Below are positions 35,601 through 44,061 of a stretch of 64,000 bases of DNA, piece after piece. Position numbers and translations under genes: made by a program. The DNA is taken from NCBI GenBank assembly GCA_902779185.1, contig CACZAM010000003.1:1-64000 (forward strand). The letters are read 5' to 3'. The first letter of the stretch is position 1. Every line of letters begins with the position of its first letter. This DNA comes from an uncultured Eubacteriales bacterium (GTDB lineage Bacteria > Bacillota > Clostridia > Peptostreptococcales > Anaerovoracaceae). The notes beneath the pieces were generated by a model. The model worked only from the letters and a program-made list of their open reading frames with translations, did not search any database and was not told the origin of the DNA.

Positions 35601-36821
35601 ATGGCAAAAGTAGATATTTTTTCCGGATTCCTGGGAGCGGGCAAGACTACACTTATCAAGAAGCTCATATCCGAAGGGTATGACACAAAGAATATCGTTC
35701 TGATCGAGAACGAATTCGGAGAGATCGGAGTCGATACAGGCTTCCTCAGAGAATCAGGCATAAAGATCAATGAGATGGTCGCAGGATGTATATGCTGCAC
35801 TCTGGTCGGAGACTTCGGAAAAGCACTGAATGAAGTTGTTGAGCAGTATGATCCTGACAGGATACTCATCGAGCCGTCCGGCGTGGGCAAGCTTTCAGAT
35901 GTTATTATAGCGGTACAGGATCTTGATAACGACAAGATCGAACTCAACGGTTTCACTACAGTAGTTGACGCTAAAAGATACAGAATGTACATGGAGAACT
36001 TCGGGGAGTTCTTTGCGAACCAGGTAGAGCACGCAAGCTCGATCTTCCTTTCGCATCAGCAGGGAATGTCCTCTGCAGAACTCGATGAGGTCGTAAAGGA
36101 TATAAGAAATCTGAACCAGACTGCCCAGATCGTCACCACGGACTGGGATCAGCTCAGCGGAGCAAAGATGCTCGAAGTCATGGAGTCCGACAAGACTCTG
36201 AACGCTGAACTTGACAAGCTGAGAGCTGAAGCTTACGAGGAGCTTGAAGCGCACGAGCACGAGCATGAACATGATGATGACGATGACGAACATGAGCACC
36301 ATCATCACGATCATGACGACGATGATGACGATGACGAACATGAGCACCATCATCACGATCACGACGACGATGACGATGATGACGATGACGAACATGAGCA
36401 TCATCACCACCATGATCACGACGACGATGATGACGATGACGAACATGAGCACCATCATCACGATCATGACGACGATGATGATGACGAGCATGAACACCAT
36501 CATCACCACCATCACCACCACCATCACCATCATCACCATGGACATGATGCTGATGAGGTCTTCGACGAAGTCGGAGCTCAGACCAGCAACAAATATACTA
36601 AGGCTGAGCTTGAGGAAATCATCGACAGCCTTGATGAGTGCGGCGAGGTGATCAGAGCTAAGGGCATCGTAGAGAATGCCGATGGAGGCTGGCTCGAATT
36701 CGATTACGTGCCGGGAGAAGGCGAAGTAAGAGAGACCGAGGCAGAGGCGACCGGAATGGTAGCTGTCATCGGCACAAGACTTGACAAGGAAAAACTCAAA
36801 ACACTCCTGAGGCTTGCATAA
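35601..36821 (+). CDS. COG0523 (CobW-type) metal GTPase with giant His/Asp/Glu insertion
   Basis: A 406-residue G3E GTPase. Walker A is GFLGAGKTT (residues 9-17), followed by the family metal site GCICC (C63, C65, C66). Residues about 218-317 are almost pure His, Asp and Glu in tandem 16-18-residue units built as EHEHHHHDHDDDD, ending in a run of about 15 His. The CobW C-terminal domain (residues about 325-406) is short but complete. The family delivers Zn, Co or other metals to client enzymes; the insertion should bind many metal ions. ATG 35601 is preferred to ATG 35577 by family alignment and a nearby AAAGG. Co-transcribed with the next gene. Confidence 0.9.
   Translation: MAKVDIFSGFLGAGKTTLIKKLISEGYDTKNIVLIENEFGEIGVDTGFLRESGIKINEMVAGCICCTLVGDFGKALNEVVEQYDPDRILIEPSGVGKLSDVIIAVQDLDNDKIELNGFTTVVDAKRYRMYMENFGEFFANQVEHASSIFLSHQQGMSSAELDEVVKDIRNLNQTAQIVTTDWDQLSGAKMLEVMESDKTLNAELDKLRAEAYEELEAHEHEHEHDDDDDEHEHHHHDHDDDDDDDEHEHHHHDHDDDDDDDDDEHEHHHHHDHDDDDDDDEHEHHHHDHDDDDDDEHEHHHHHHHHHHHHHHHGHDADEVFDEVGAQTSNKYTKAELEEIIDSLDECGEVIRAKGIVENADGGWLEFDYVPGEGEVRETEAEATGMVAVIGTRLDKEKLKTLLRLA
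36256..36548 (+). repeat. Tandem coding repeat of His/Asp/Glu codons
   Basis: About five imperfect copies of a 45-54-base unit containing GACGAACATGAGCACCATC and flanking GAC/GAT runs, inside the COG0523 gene. Units differ by single codons in the Asp run, as expected from slippage or unequal exchange. The final part is a CAT/CAC run. Confidence 0.9.
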
Positions 36822-36851
36822 TGAAAGGCCGGAGCGGCAATCAACACAGAA

Positions 36852-37793
36852 ATGAGAGAAATACCCGTATATCTTTTTACCGGATTCCTCGGAGCCGGTA
36901 AGACAACATTCATAAAAGAGACACTCGAGCACCATGAGTTCGGAGATGACGGCCGTACTCTTCTGCTGATCTGCGAAAACGGAGAAGTGCAGTACGAGCC
37001 GGAGAAATTCGTAGGTCCCGGAGTCAGGGTGGAGCGCATAAAGTCCGAAGCTGAGCTCAACGACGTGAACCTCGGCCGCATAGACAGAAAGGGCGGATTC
37101 GATCGCGTCGTTGTAGAGATGAACGGCATGTGGGAGAACCAGAAGCTCTTCGCTGCCATGCCGCGGGGATGGCTCATTGCCCAGGAGATGGCGCTCTTCG
37201 ATACGACCACTTTCATGATGTACAACAAGAATATGCGCCAGCTCTGCTTCAACAAGATGCAGACAGCTGACATGGTCGTGTTCAACCGCTGCGTGAAGGG
37301 TTTCGACAAGATGCCTTACCACAAAGAGGTCCGGATCGCTAACCGGCGTTCAATGATAGTCTATGAATACGGTCCGGACGACATAGAACCGGACGATATC
37401 ATCGATCCTCTCCCGTATGACATGAACGCGTCACAGATAAAGATCGAAGATGAGTGGTACGCGGAGTGGTACAGGGATATCAATGAGAACGAAGATGACT
37501 ATGACGGCAAGACTTTCATCATAAAGGGAAGAGTCGCGTTGTCGGACGAGCTTCCGCCGGGCCAGTTCGCGTTCGGCAGGCACGTGATGACATGCTGCGA
37601 GGCAGACATACAGTTCGCTGGACTGCTGGCATATTACTCCGGCGCCGAGAAGCTGAGCGTGGGAGACTGGATAGAAATTACAGCTAAAGTACGCTGCGAA
37701 TACACGGAAGCTTATAAGGAAAAAGGACCTGTCCTTTATATCAGAAAACTTGAAAGATGCGAAGCGTGCAATCCTGAAGTCGCTACATTCTGA
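36852..37793 (+). CDS. CobW-like GTPase fused to a YcgQ-like C-terminal domain
   Basis: A 313-residue protein. Residues 1-about 190 are a P-loop GTPase with GFLGAGKTT (11-19), but the usual GCICC metal motif of COG0523 is absent; the matching region reads ICENGEVQYEP. Residues about 215-305 resemble the C-terminal OB-like part of the YcgQ/TIGR03943 family: GKTFIIKGRV, then FAFGRHVMTCCEAD (C248, C249) and GDWIEITAKV. YcgQ-type proteins are linked with zinc limitation and with COG0523 genes. The C-terminus adds CEAC. It lies 30 bases after the first GTPase gene. I infer a metal-handling partner rather than a canonical chaperone. Confidence 0.78.
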   Translation: MREIPVYLFTGFLGAGKTTFIKETLEHHEFGDDGRTLLLICENGEVQYEPEKFVGPGVRVERIKSEAELNDVNLGRIDRKGGFDRVVVEMNGMWENQKLFAAMPRGWLIAQEMALFDTTTFMMYNKNMRQLCFNKMQTADMVVFNRCVKGFDKMPYHKEVRIANRRSMIVYEYGPDDIEPDDIIDPLPYDMNASQIKIEDEWYAEWYRDINENEDDYDGKTFIIKGRVALSDELPPGQFAFGRHVMTCCEADIQFAGLLAYYSGAEKLSVGDWIEITAKVRCEYTEAYKEKGPVLYIRKLERCEACNPEVATF

Positions 37794-37812
37794 TCATAGA
37801 AGGGAATAAGTT

Positions 37813-39243
37813 ATGGAGAAACGCATAATAAGGAAAAAGGGAAAGAGATTTCTGAGTACGGTGCTGGTCATGGTCATGACACTGGGGCTGGTGGCCGGGC
37901 TTATTCCGGTGACAGGACCGGCAAATGCCGCGTCAGAATTCAAATATGCGAGCCCATTCAAGAAGACCGGCTATTCGACGTATTACCACAAGGCTCAGTA
38001 TACTGATAACCTGATAGTCAACGGCGTGGATATTTCGGACTGGCAGTCCAAAAAATGCCGTTTTGATGATGCGAAGAAGGCCGGGGTCGACTTTGCGATC
38101 ATGAGAGTCACCTACTCATCGTACGGCAAAAAGAAACTTTCACTGTACATTGACGAGAAGTTTGCCACTCAGTATTCAAATGCAAAGGACAACGGTGTAA
38201 TGACCGGAGTCTACGTATTCTCACAGGCGACGAGCGCGGCAGAAGGCAAAAAGGAAGCCACATTTGCCATAAACAGGCTCAAGGAACTCGGCATTGGTCC
38301 TGAGGATCTCAATCTGCCGGTATATATGGACTATGAGTTCGCGGGAGGCATACTCGGCAGGATGCATGGGCTCAAGAGAACCGCGGCTACCAACGCGGCA
38401 GTGGCGTTCTGCAACACCGTCAAGGATGCGGGCTATCAGCCGGGCATCTATGCGAATACCACATTTTTCAGTTCATACATCACTACGAGCCAGCTTGCGC
38501 CGGATGTCGATCTCTGGTGCGCTCAGTACTACAGCCGCAATCAGTCAGCGGTGGATTACTCCAAGTGGCAGTACAGCAGCAGCGCGAGGATCGATGGATT
38601 GCTCTCTTTCACCGGACTTCCGGGGAATATCGATGTCAACTTCTGGTATCTTAACAAGGAAGAAGCAAGCAGCCAGGACGTGACAAAGATCTGCGGCAAG
38701 ACTACACTGAGCGTAAGTGATGCAGCGGCGCCTAAGTTCAAATTGTATAATGGAAGCACTCTTCTCAAGGAGGGCGTGGATTATACTGTCGGAGGAATCA
38801 GAAACAACGCTGTCGGAAACGGCTATGCGTATATAAAAGGCATTGGAAGTTACGGCGGATATGCCCTGATACCGCTCAAGATAGCCAAGAAGACAAAGGG
38901 AAAAGCGACAAATGAGATCAAATGCGCTAACTATCTGACAAAAGCTTCCGGAGAAAAATCAGAGTATCTTTCGACTGCTGTAAGCAAGATAACCTATGTA
39001 AAAGGAAATACCTACGTCGTTCAGGATTATCTGAACATGAGAAAAGGCGCCGGCACTAAATATAACAAGGTGCTCAGGAGCAAGCTCAGCAAGACCATGA
39101 AGAAAAAGACGGCAAGCGGCAACAAGTATGCGATCCTCAAACCGGGCGAAAAGGTGAAATGCCTTAAAGTCAGCGGAGACTGGATGAAGATATCCGGCGG
39201 ATGGATCTGCTGCAGGATGGAAGACGAAGTCTACGTTAAATAG
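37813..39243 (+). CDS. Secreted GH25 family lysozyme with C-terminal SH3-like region
   Basis: A 476-residue exported protein. A signal peptide covers residues 1-about 40 (cleavage after ANA). The GH25 barrel (residues about 65-285) starts GVDISDWQ (D73) and carries the catalytic YMDYE (D173, E175). A beta-sandwich-like segment follows (about 295-365). A C-terminal SH3-like domain begins near YLNMRKGAGTKYNKVL and ends GGWICCRM. The family hydrolyses the beta-1,4 bond between MurNAc and GlcNAc. Likely a cell-wall remodelling or lytic enzyme. It follows the metal GTPase pair by 19 bases with a GAAGGGAA ribosome site, so it may be on the same transcript. Confidence 0.92.
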   Translation: MEKRIIRKKGKRFLSTVLVMVMTLGLVAGLIPVTGPANAASEFKYASPFKKTGYSTYYHKAQYTDNLIVNGVDISDWQSKKCRFDDAKKAGVDFAIMRVTYSSYGKKKLSLYIDEKFATQYSNAKDNGVMTGVYVFSQATSAAEGKKEATFAINRLKELGIGPEDLNLPVYMDYEFAGGILGRMHGLKRTAATNAAVAFCNTVKDAGYQPGIYANTTFFSSYITTSQLAPDVDLWCAQYYSRNQSAVDYSKWQYSSSARIDGLLSFTGLPGNIDVNFWYLNKEEASSQDVTKICGKTTLSVSDAAAPKFKLYNGSTLLKEGVDYTVGGIRNNAVGNGYAYIKGIGSYGGYALIPLKIAKKTKGKATNEIKCANYLTKASGEKSEYLSTAVSKITYVKGNTYVVQDYLNMRKGAGTKYNKVLRSKLSKTMKKKTASGNKYAILKPGEKVKCLKVSGDWMKISGGWICCRMEDEVYVK

Positions 39244-39262
39244 AGAAAAAAGAAATACATAT

Positions 39263-39282
39263 AGGGAGGCTGAGGCCTCCCT
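39263..39282 (+). terminator. Terminator after the GH25 lysozyme
   Basis: AGGGAGGC (39263-39270) pairs with GCCTCCCT (39275-39282); a short TTT follows. Confidence 0.65.
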
Positions 39283-39376
39283 TTAACATGCAATGAAAAA
39301 ACGACTCTGAACAAGTTGAACCCCATCAACCTGCGCATAGCCGTTTCTTCAAAGCACTATCTCATATCGATTTTCT

Positions 39377-39412
39377 AAAAAGGACTCTCCCCGTAGACCG
39401 GAGAGCCTTTTT
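39377..39412. terminator. Second, symmetric terminator
   Basis: AAAAAGG plus CTCTCC (39377-39390, one bulged A) pairs with GGAGAG plus CCTTTTT (39400-39412). The A-run and T-run on both sides could serve either strand. The region 39244-39556 holds no gene apart from these terminators and the promoter below. Confidence 0.8.
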
Positions 39413-39505
39413 AATGTTGTCCGCAAACATACTCTTGCGAGTTGAACTGACAGCCTGCAAAACAACATTATTGTTATCTACATTGTATTGAATGAAAACG
39501 GCTTA

Positions 39506-39514
39506 TGCTATAAT
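39506..39514 (+). promoter_or_regulatory. Extended -10 promoter of the AraC regulator, with nearby dyads
   Basis: TGCTATAAT: TGn plus a perfect TATAAT (39509-39514). TTGAAT at 39488-39493 is 15 bases upstream. The inverted repeat ATATT/AATAT flanks GTTGCG (about 39513-39533), a possible autoregulatory site. Confidence 0.55.
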
Positions 39515-39556
39515 ATTGTTGCGAATAATATAACATAATTACGAACAGGGCAAAAC

Positions 39557-40288
39557 ATGACAGAAAAGAAAACAGCAAACCTGATACTCAGCCGCACGAG
39601 GAGAAACCAGATATATCTCCCGTACACGCGTAAAAAACCATACTTCGAGGCGATAGCATCAGGTGATGACAACAGGATATCAGAGCTTTCGGAGGAGAAT
39701 TACGAATATCCTACCGCTCTGTACAACAGGTGCGGCTCATACAGCGAGGCAATGAATAAAATGTACTATGAGTCGGTCGGTGCGGCCAACGAAATGTGTC
39801 TGGTCGCGATACAGTCCGGTCTTCTCGACATGGTGGCATACGATATACGTGATGAGTTCATCAAGGAATTCGACAACGCTGTCTCGCTGCCGGATCTTTA
39901 CGACCTGGTGCACGGCATGGCGCACAATTACGCCATAAAGATGAAGTATGTTCTGAGGGAGAAGAGACGTTCACCAAGGCTCGTACGCATGATGACATAC
40001 ATCGAGGAGCACCTTACCGAGAAGATAGAGCTCGCCGACATCGCCGAGCATGTAGGCATAAGCCGCACATATGCTTCCGCGGTTTTCAGGGAGGAGCTGG
40101 GCATAACGATCAGTGAGTTCATACTGAAGGAACGCCTGCTCGAGGCCAAGCGCATGCTGAGAGATACAGATCTGACAGTAGCGAACATCGCCGACAGGCT
40201 CGCTTTCTGCTCGCAGAGCTATTTTACAAAGAACTTCACGGAAGCCGAGGGAATGACACCTGTGGAATACCGCAGGCAATTCGGATAG
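39557..40288 (+). CDS. AraC family transcriptional regulator
   Basis: A 243-residue protein. The C-terminal 100 residues are a standard AraC double helix-turn-helix: IELADIAEHVGISRTYASAV, then TVANIADRLAFCSQSYFTKNF and the end motif GMTPVEYRR. The N-terminal about 140 residues are not a recognised cupin and look helical; they probably bind a ligand or mediate dimerisation. The gene lies 22 bases before the Y-family polymerase gene, so the regulator may sit in the same transcript, an unusual pairing. No ligand can be named. Confidence 0.9.
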   Translation: MTEKKTANLILSRTRRNQIYLPYTRKKPYFEAIASGDDNRISELSEENYEYPTALYNRCGSYSEAMNKMYYESVGAANEMCLVAIQSGLLDMVAYDIRDEFIKEFDNAVSLPDLYDLVHGMAHNYAIKMKYVLREKRRSPRLVRMMTYIEEHLTEKIELADIAEHVGISRTYASAVFREELGITISEFILKERLLEAKRMLRDTDLTVANIADRLAFCSQSYFTKNFTEAEGMTPVEYRRQFG

Positions 40289-40310
40289 TAAGGCGCAGGC
40301 TGATATTTTT

Positions 40311-41675
40311 ATGGACTATAATAATTGGGAAAAAGCATATGTCTGCATAGACCTGAAGTCTTTTTATGCTTCGGTGGAGTGCGTTGAGAGGGGTCTCGAT
40401 CCGATGACGACCGACCTTGTCGTGGCTGATCCGACCCGCAGTGACAGAACGATCTGCCTCGCGGTCTCACCGTCGCTCAAGGCCAGGGGCGTAAGCGGCA
40501 GAGCCAGAGTGTTTGAGATCCCGAAGAGCTTTGAATACATCATGGCGCCTCCGAGGATGCATCTCTACATGGAATACGCCGCGGAAATATACAAGGTATA
40601 CCTCGATTACATCGCTGCCGAAGACATGCATGTTTACTCGATAGACGAGGTCTTTTTCGATGTAACAGCTTATCTGAAGAGATATGGCATGGATCCGAAG
40701 CAGATGGCGGAGTTCCTTATGCGCGAGGTCTATGAGAGGATAGGCGTCAGGGCGACGGCAGGTGTCGGCCCTAACCTCTATCTGGCGAAGATAGCCATGG
40801 ACATAATCGCCAAGCACGCGGAGGATTTCATAGGAGTGCTTGATGAGGACGCATACAAGCTGCAGCTCTGGGATCACAGGCCTCTCACTGATTTCTGGAT
40901 GATAGGGCGGCAGACTGCAAAGAAGTTCGAACGCATAGGCATCACTACCATGGGCGGAATAGCTGAGCTTGCCGCACGCGATGAGGACCTGCTTTACAAA
41001 ATGTTCGGCATAAACGCCGAGCTCATGATCGATCACGCCTACGGCATCGAGACGACGGAGATGTCAGACATCAAGGGCTACAAAACGAAGAGCAATTCGC
41101 TGTCGCACGGGCAGGTGCTGATGCGCGATTACACAAATGAAGAGGGCCGTCTCATAGTAAAGGAGATGACGGAACAGCTCTGCCATGAGATGACGGAGAA
41201 GGGCAAGGTAACGCAGAACGTGTCGATCGCGGTCGGCTACAGCAATGCCATGCGTGTTCCGATGTCTCACGGCTCGGTGTCGTTCGGATACATGACAGAC
41301 GCGGCTTCGGTCATAATGCCGGCGGTCGCTGAACTTTACGACAATATAACCGATCATGAGTATCCGGTAAGAAGGATATTCGTGAACTTCAACGACATAA
41401 AGGCGAAGGAAGCCGACAGGCAGATGACTCTGTTCGATCTTGCCGACGCAGAAGCTGAGGAAGAGGGCAGGACCAAAGGACAGATGCGCCGGGACGGGAT
41501 GTCGGACCCTGTATCGGAGACCAGCGCCCGGCTCAAACGCGACGCTGCCCTGCAGGAGGCAGTCAATTCCATAAGGAAAAAGTACGGAAAGGACGCGATG
41601 TTCAGGGGCATGGATCTCGAGGAAGCCGCTACCACCATAGAGAGAAATCATCAGATCGGCGGTCACAAAGAATGA
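40311..41675 (+). CDS. Y-family DNA polymerase (UvrX/UmuC-like)
   Basis: A 454-residue translesion polymerase. Catalytic acidic residues are D14 in CIDLKSFYASVE and D112/E113 in YSIDEVFFD. A helix-hairpin-helix region follows (FWMIGRQTAKKFERIGI). A clamp-binding motif, QMTLFDL, lies at residues 371-377. Overall it resembles the UvrX/YqjW group of Firmicutes rather than DinB. It copies past damaged bases with low fidelity. A YolD-like gene follows directly, the usual partner of this group. No LexA box is seen near the upstream promoter. Confidence 0.9.
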   Translation: MDYNNWEKAYVCIDLKSFYASVECVERGLDPMTTDLVVADPTRSDRTICLAVSPSLKARGVSGRARVFEIPKSFEYIMAPPRMHLYMEYAAEIYKVYLDYIAAEDMHVYSIDEVFFDVTAYLKRYGMDPKQMAEFLMREVYERIGVRATAGVGPNLYLAKIAMDIIAKHAEDFIGVLDEDAYKLQLWDHRPLTDFWMIGRQTAKKFERIGITTMGGIAELAARDEDLLYKMFGINAELMIDHAYGIETTEMSDIKGYKTKSNSLSHGQVLMRDYTNEEGRLIVKEMTEQLCHEMTEKGKVTQNVSIAVGYSNAMRVPMSHGSVSFGYMTDAASVIMPAVAELYDNITDHEYPVRRIFVNFNDIKAKEADRQMTLFDLADAEAEEEGRTKGQMRRDGMSDPVSETSARLKRDAALQEAVNSIRKKYGKDAMFRGMDLEEAATTIERNHQIGGHKE

Positions 41676-41691
41676 TGAGAAGTATGTGAAG

Positions 41692-41883
41692 ATGATGAAA
41701 GAAAAAGATAAAAAAGGTATAATAAACAGCGATAGGCCATGGGAACGACCGGTATCAGCGAGGCCTAAAATGCCGCGTTCGCAGAGGGCAAAGCAATTTG
41801 CTCCGTTTGACGCGCTGAGCGGTCTGTCGGAAAGGCTTAAACTGGCTGAAGAGGAGCACGAGAGGGATCTTCGGCGCAAATAA
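41692..41883 (+). CDS. YolD-like small protein
   Basis: A 63-residue basic protein with the core RAKQFAPFDALSGLSERL, matching the short YolD-like proteins encoded beside UvrX-type polymerases. In related systems YolD is thought to assist or control the polymerase. Start choice is uncertain: GTG 41686, ATG 41692 or ATG 41695, all behind a weak GAGAAG site. It follows the polymerase by about 16 bases. Confidence 0.75.
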   Translation: MMKEKDKKGIINSDRPWERPVSARPKMPRSQRAKQFAPFDALSGLSERLKLAEEEHERDLRRK

Positions 41884-41901
41884 CATACAGGAGGGTATTA
41901 A

Positions 41902-42897
41902 ATGGCAGTAAATCTTAAGGGAAGAAGTTTTCTGACACTGATGGACTTCACGCCTGCGGAGATCCGGTATCTTCTCGATCTCGCGCACGATCTGAAGGCT
42001 AAAAAAAGACTGGGAATCAAGGGAAACTCGCTTGAGGGCAAGAATATAGTACTGCTTTTTGAGAAAACATCAACAAGGACGAGATGCTCGTTTGAAGTCG
42101 CTGCAATGGATGAGGGAGCAGGCGTAACATTCCTTGACAGCAAGAGCTCACAGATGGGCAAGAAGGAAAGCATTGCAGACACCGCAAAGGTGCTCGGACG
42201 CATTTTTGACGGCATAGAATACAGAGGGTATGAGCAGGCCGTCGTCGAGGAGCTGGCCTCCGAATCCGGAGTTCCGGTATGGAACGGGCTCACAGATATC
42301 GACCATCCTACTCAGATACTCGCGGATCTTCTCACGATCGAGGAGCATGTGGCGAAACCGCTCAATAAAGTAAAGGTAGTGTTCGTGGGCGATGTCAGAA
42401 ACAACATGTCATACGCGTGGATGTACGGCTGCGCCAAGATGGGCATGGATTTCGTAGCCTACGGACCGCAGGAGCTCTGCGACGGGGTAGATCCTGACGT
42501 ACTTGAGCGTGCCGGTGCAGTGGCAGCTGAAACAGGAGCTTCCATCACAGTCACCAGCGACGACGCGTATCTCAAGGGCGCGGACGTGATCTACACGGAC
42601 ATCTGGGCTTCGATGGGCGAGGAGGATCAGATCCCTGAAAGAGTCAGGCTGCTTACTCCTTTCAAGGTCACAGAAGAGCTGGTCGCAAAAACAGAGAATC
42701 CTGAATACATATTCATGCACTGCCTGCCTTCGTTCCACGACTTCAAGACGACGATGGCCGCAGAGCAGATGAAGCTCGGCTATGACATCAGAGAGGTCAC
42801 GGATGAAGTCTTCTCCGGCAAAAATTCTGTCGTGTTCGATGAAGCCGAGAACAGGCTCCACACTATAAAAGCTGTTGTTGTTGCGACTATCGCATAA
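41902..42897 (+). CDS. argF: Ornithine carbamoyltransferase
   Basis: A 331-residue enzyme. The carbamoyl-phosphate motif STRTR is at residues 57-61, and the ornithine-type HCLPSFHD begins at H273, which separates it from aspartate transcarbamoylase. It makes citrulline from ornithine, or runs in reverse in arginine catabolism. The AGGAGGG ribosome site is strong. No argG, argH or arcA is visible nearby. The next gene encodes a likely ornithine-consuming enzyme, so this pair may sit at an ornithine branch point. Confidence 0.93.
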   Translation: MAVNLKGRSFLTLMDFTPAEIRYLLDLAHDLKAKKRLGIKGNSLEGKNIVLLFEKTSTRTRCSFEVAAMDEGAGVTFLDSKSSQMGKKESIADTAKVLGRIFDGIEYRGYEQAVVEELASESGVPVWNGLTDIDHPTQILADLLTIEEHVAKPLNKVKVVFVGDVRNNMSYAWMYGCAKMGMDFVAYGPQELCDGVDPDVLERAGAVAAETGASITVTSDDAYLKGADVIYTDIWASMGEEDQIPERVRLLTPFKVTEELVAKTENPEYIFMHCLPSFHDFKTTMAAEQMKLGYDIREVTDEVFSGKNSVVFDEAENRLHTIKAVVVATIA

Positions 42898-42931
42898 ATA
42901 TATATCAAGAGACAGGAGAGAAAAGAAAAAC

Positions 42932-44044
42932 ATGAACTTCAGAATTCCTGAATACAGGACGCCTGATTTCACCACACCAGAGCTCGTGAATGCTCCTGAC
43001 TGCAGCTTCAAAGCCGCGGACAGAGACGGCGTTGCTCCTGAGTACTTCCACAGCACATCGATGTTTCCCGAGTATTTCAAGGTGAACGGAGAGTGGAAAC
43101 TCGCCGAAGAGAGCAGGATGGACTCCAGTGTAGTACTGAGACCTGACGGCAGACTCGACGTAGTAGAGAACCGCAACATCCGCAAGGGAGATCTGGTGGC
43201 ACTTGGAAGAAGTGAGAACGGACGTGAAGGCATATTCGTTCATACGAAGGGTTTTGAGGACGAAGAGACAGAAATAGATGACCAGTTTGTTTTCAGGCAG
43301 GGCAGGAGCAGGGAAACTTCATATGCCCGCGATTACGACAGGCTTTTCGAACTGCTGAATTATGAAAAAGAGCACGGAAATATCGTATGGGTAATGGGTC
43401 CGGCATTTGCCTTCGACCATGACGCGAGAGCATGCATGCAGTCGCTTGTAGAGAACGGATACGTTGATGCGCTGCTCGCCGGCAACGCGCTCGCCACCCA
43501 CGATCTCGAAGGAGCCCTGCTGAATACGGCTCTCGGCCAGGACATATACACACAGAAGTCGCATCCGAACGGTCACTACAATCATCTCGATGTGGACAAC
43601 AAAGTGCGCAGAAGCGGATCCATTCCTCAGTTCATCGAGGATTACGGCATCGACAACGGTATCATTTACAGCTGTGTAAAGAACGATGTGCCGATCGTAC
43701 TGACCGGTTCCATCAGAGATGACGGCCCTATCCCTGAAGTCATCGCTGACGTATATGAGGGGCAGAACGTAATGAGGCAGACAGTGAAGAAGGCTACCAC
43801 TGTCATCTGTCTTGCGACGATGCTCCACACCATCGCGACAGGCAACATGACTCCATCGTTCAGAGTGCTTGAGGATGGCACCATCAGACCGGTATTCCTC
43901 TACACGGTCGACGCCGATGAGTTCGTCGTAAACAAGCTCCTCGACAGAGGAAGCCTCGCTGCGACAACCATCGTAACAAACGTACAGGATTTCATCACGA
44001 TCGTGGCCAACGGCCTCGGTCTTGACTGGAAGAGATATTCATAA
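42932..44044 (+). CDS. Archaeal-type ornithine cyclodeaminase-like protein (TIGR00300/LOR-SDH type)
   Basis: A 370-residue protein. The start at 42932 (MNFRIPEYRTP) is supported by GGAGAG; an open frame from 42875 overlaps argF and is unlikely. The C-terminal Rossmann-like half carries the conserved stretch GYVDALLAGNALATHDLE, then CVKNDVPIVLTGSIRDDGP and LATMLHTIATGN. These resemble the C-terminal domain of archaeal ornithine cyclodeaminases and of cyanobacterial ArgZ/AgrE. The family converts ornithine to proline and ammonia with bound NAD. The N-terminal 90 residues are shorter than in ArgZ, and no arginine-dihydrolase domain is evident. Its place after argF supports an ornithine role. Confidence 0.72.
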   Translation: MNFRIPEYRTPDFTTPELVNAPDCSFKAADRDGVAPEYFHSTSMFPEYFKVNGEWKLAEESRMDSSVVLRPDGRLDVVENRNIRKGDLVALGRSENGREGIFVHTKGFEDEETEIDDQFVFRQGRSRETSYARDYDRLFELLNYEKEHGNIVWVMGPAFAFDHDARACMQSLVENGYVDALLAGNALATHDLEGALLNTALGQDIYTQKSHPNGHYNHLDVDNKVRRSGSIPQFIEDYGIDNGIIYSCVKNDVPIVLTGSIRDDGPIPEVIADVYEGQNVMRQTVKKATTVICLATMLHTIATGNMTPSFRVLEDGTIRPVFLYTVDADEFVVNKLLDRGSLAATTIVTNVQDFITIVANGLGLDWKRYS

Positions 44045-44061
44045 AACAGAAAGGGGACCAC

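Noticed and set aside
36244-36651. A plus-strand frame encoding Met/Thr/Ile repeats
   Set aside because: A frame-shifted reading of the His/Asp repeat, not a separate gene.
35895-37322. A 475-codon open frame on the minus strand over the two COG0523 genes
   Set aside because: It is the mirror of the His/Asp codon repeats (giving Val/Met runs) and has no ribosome site; the plus-strand frames encode recognisable GTPases.
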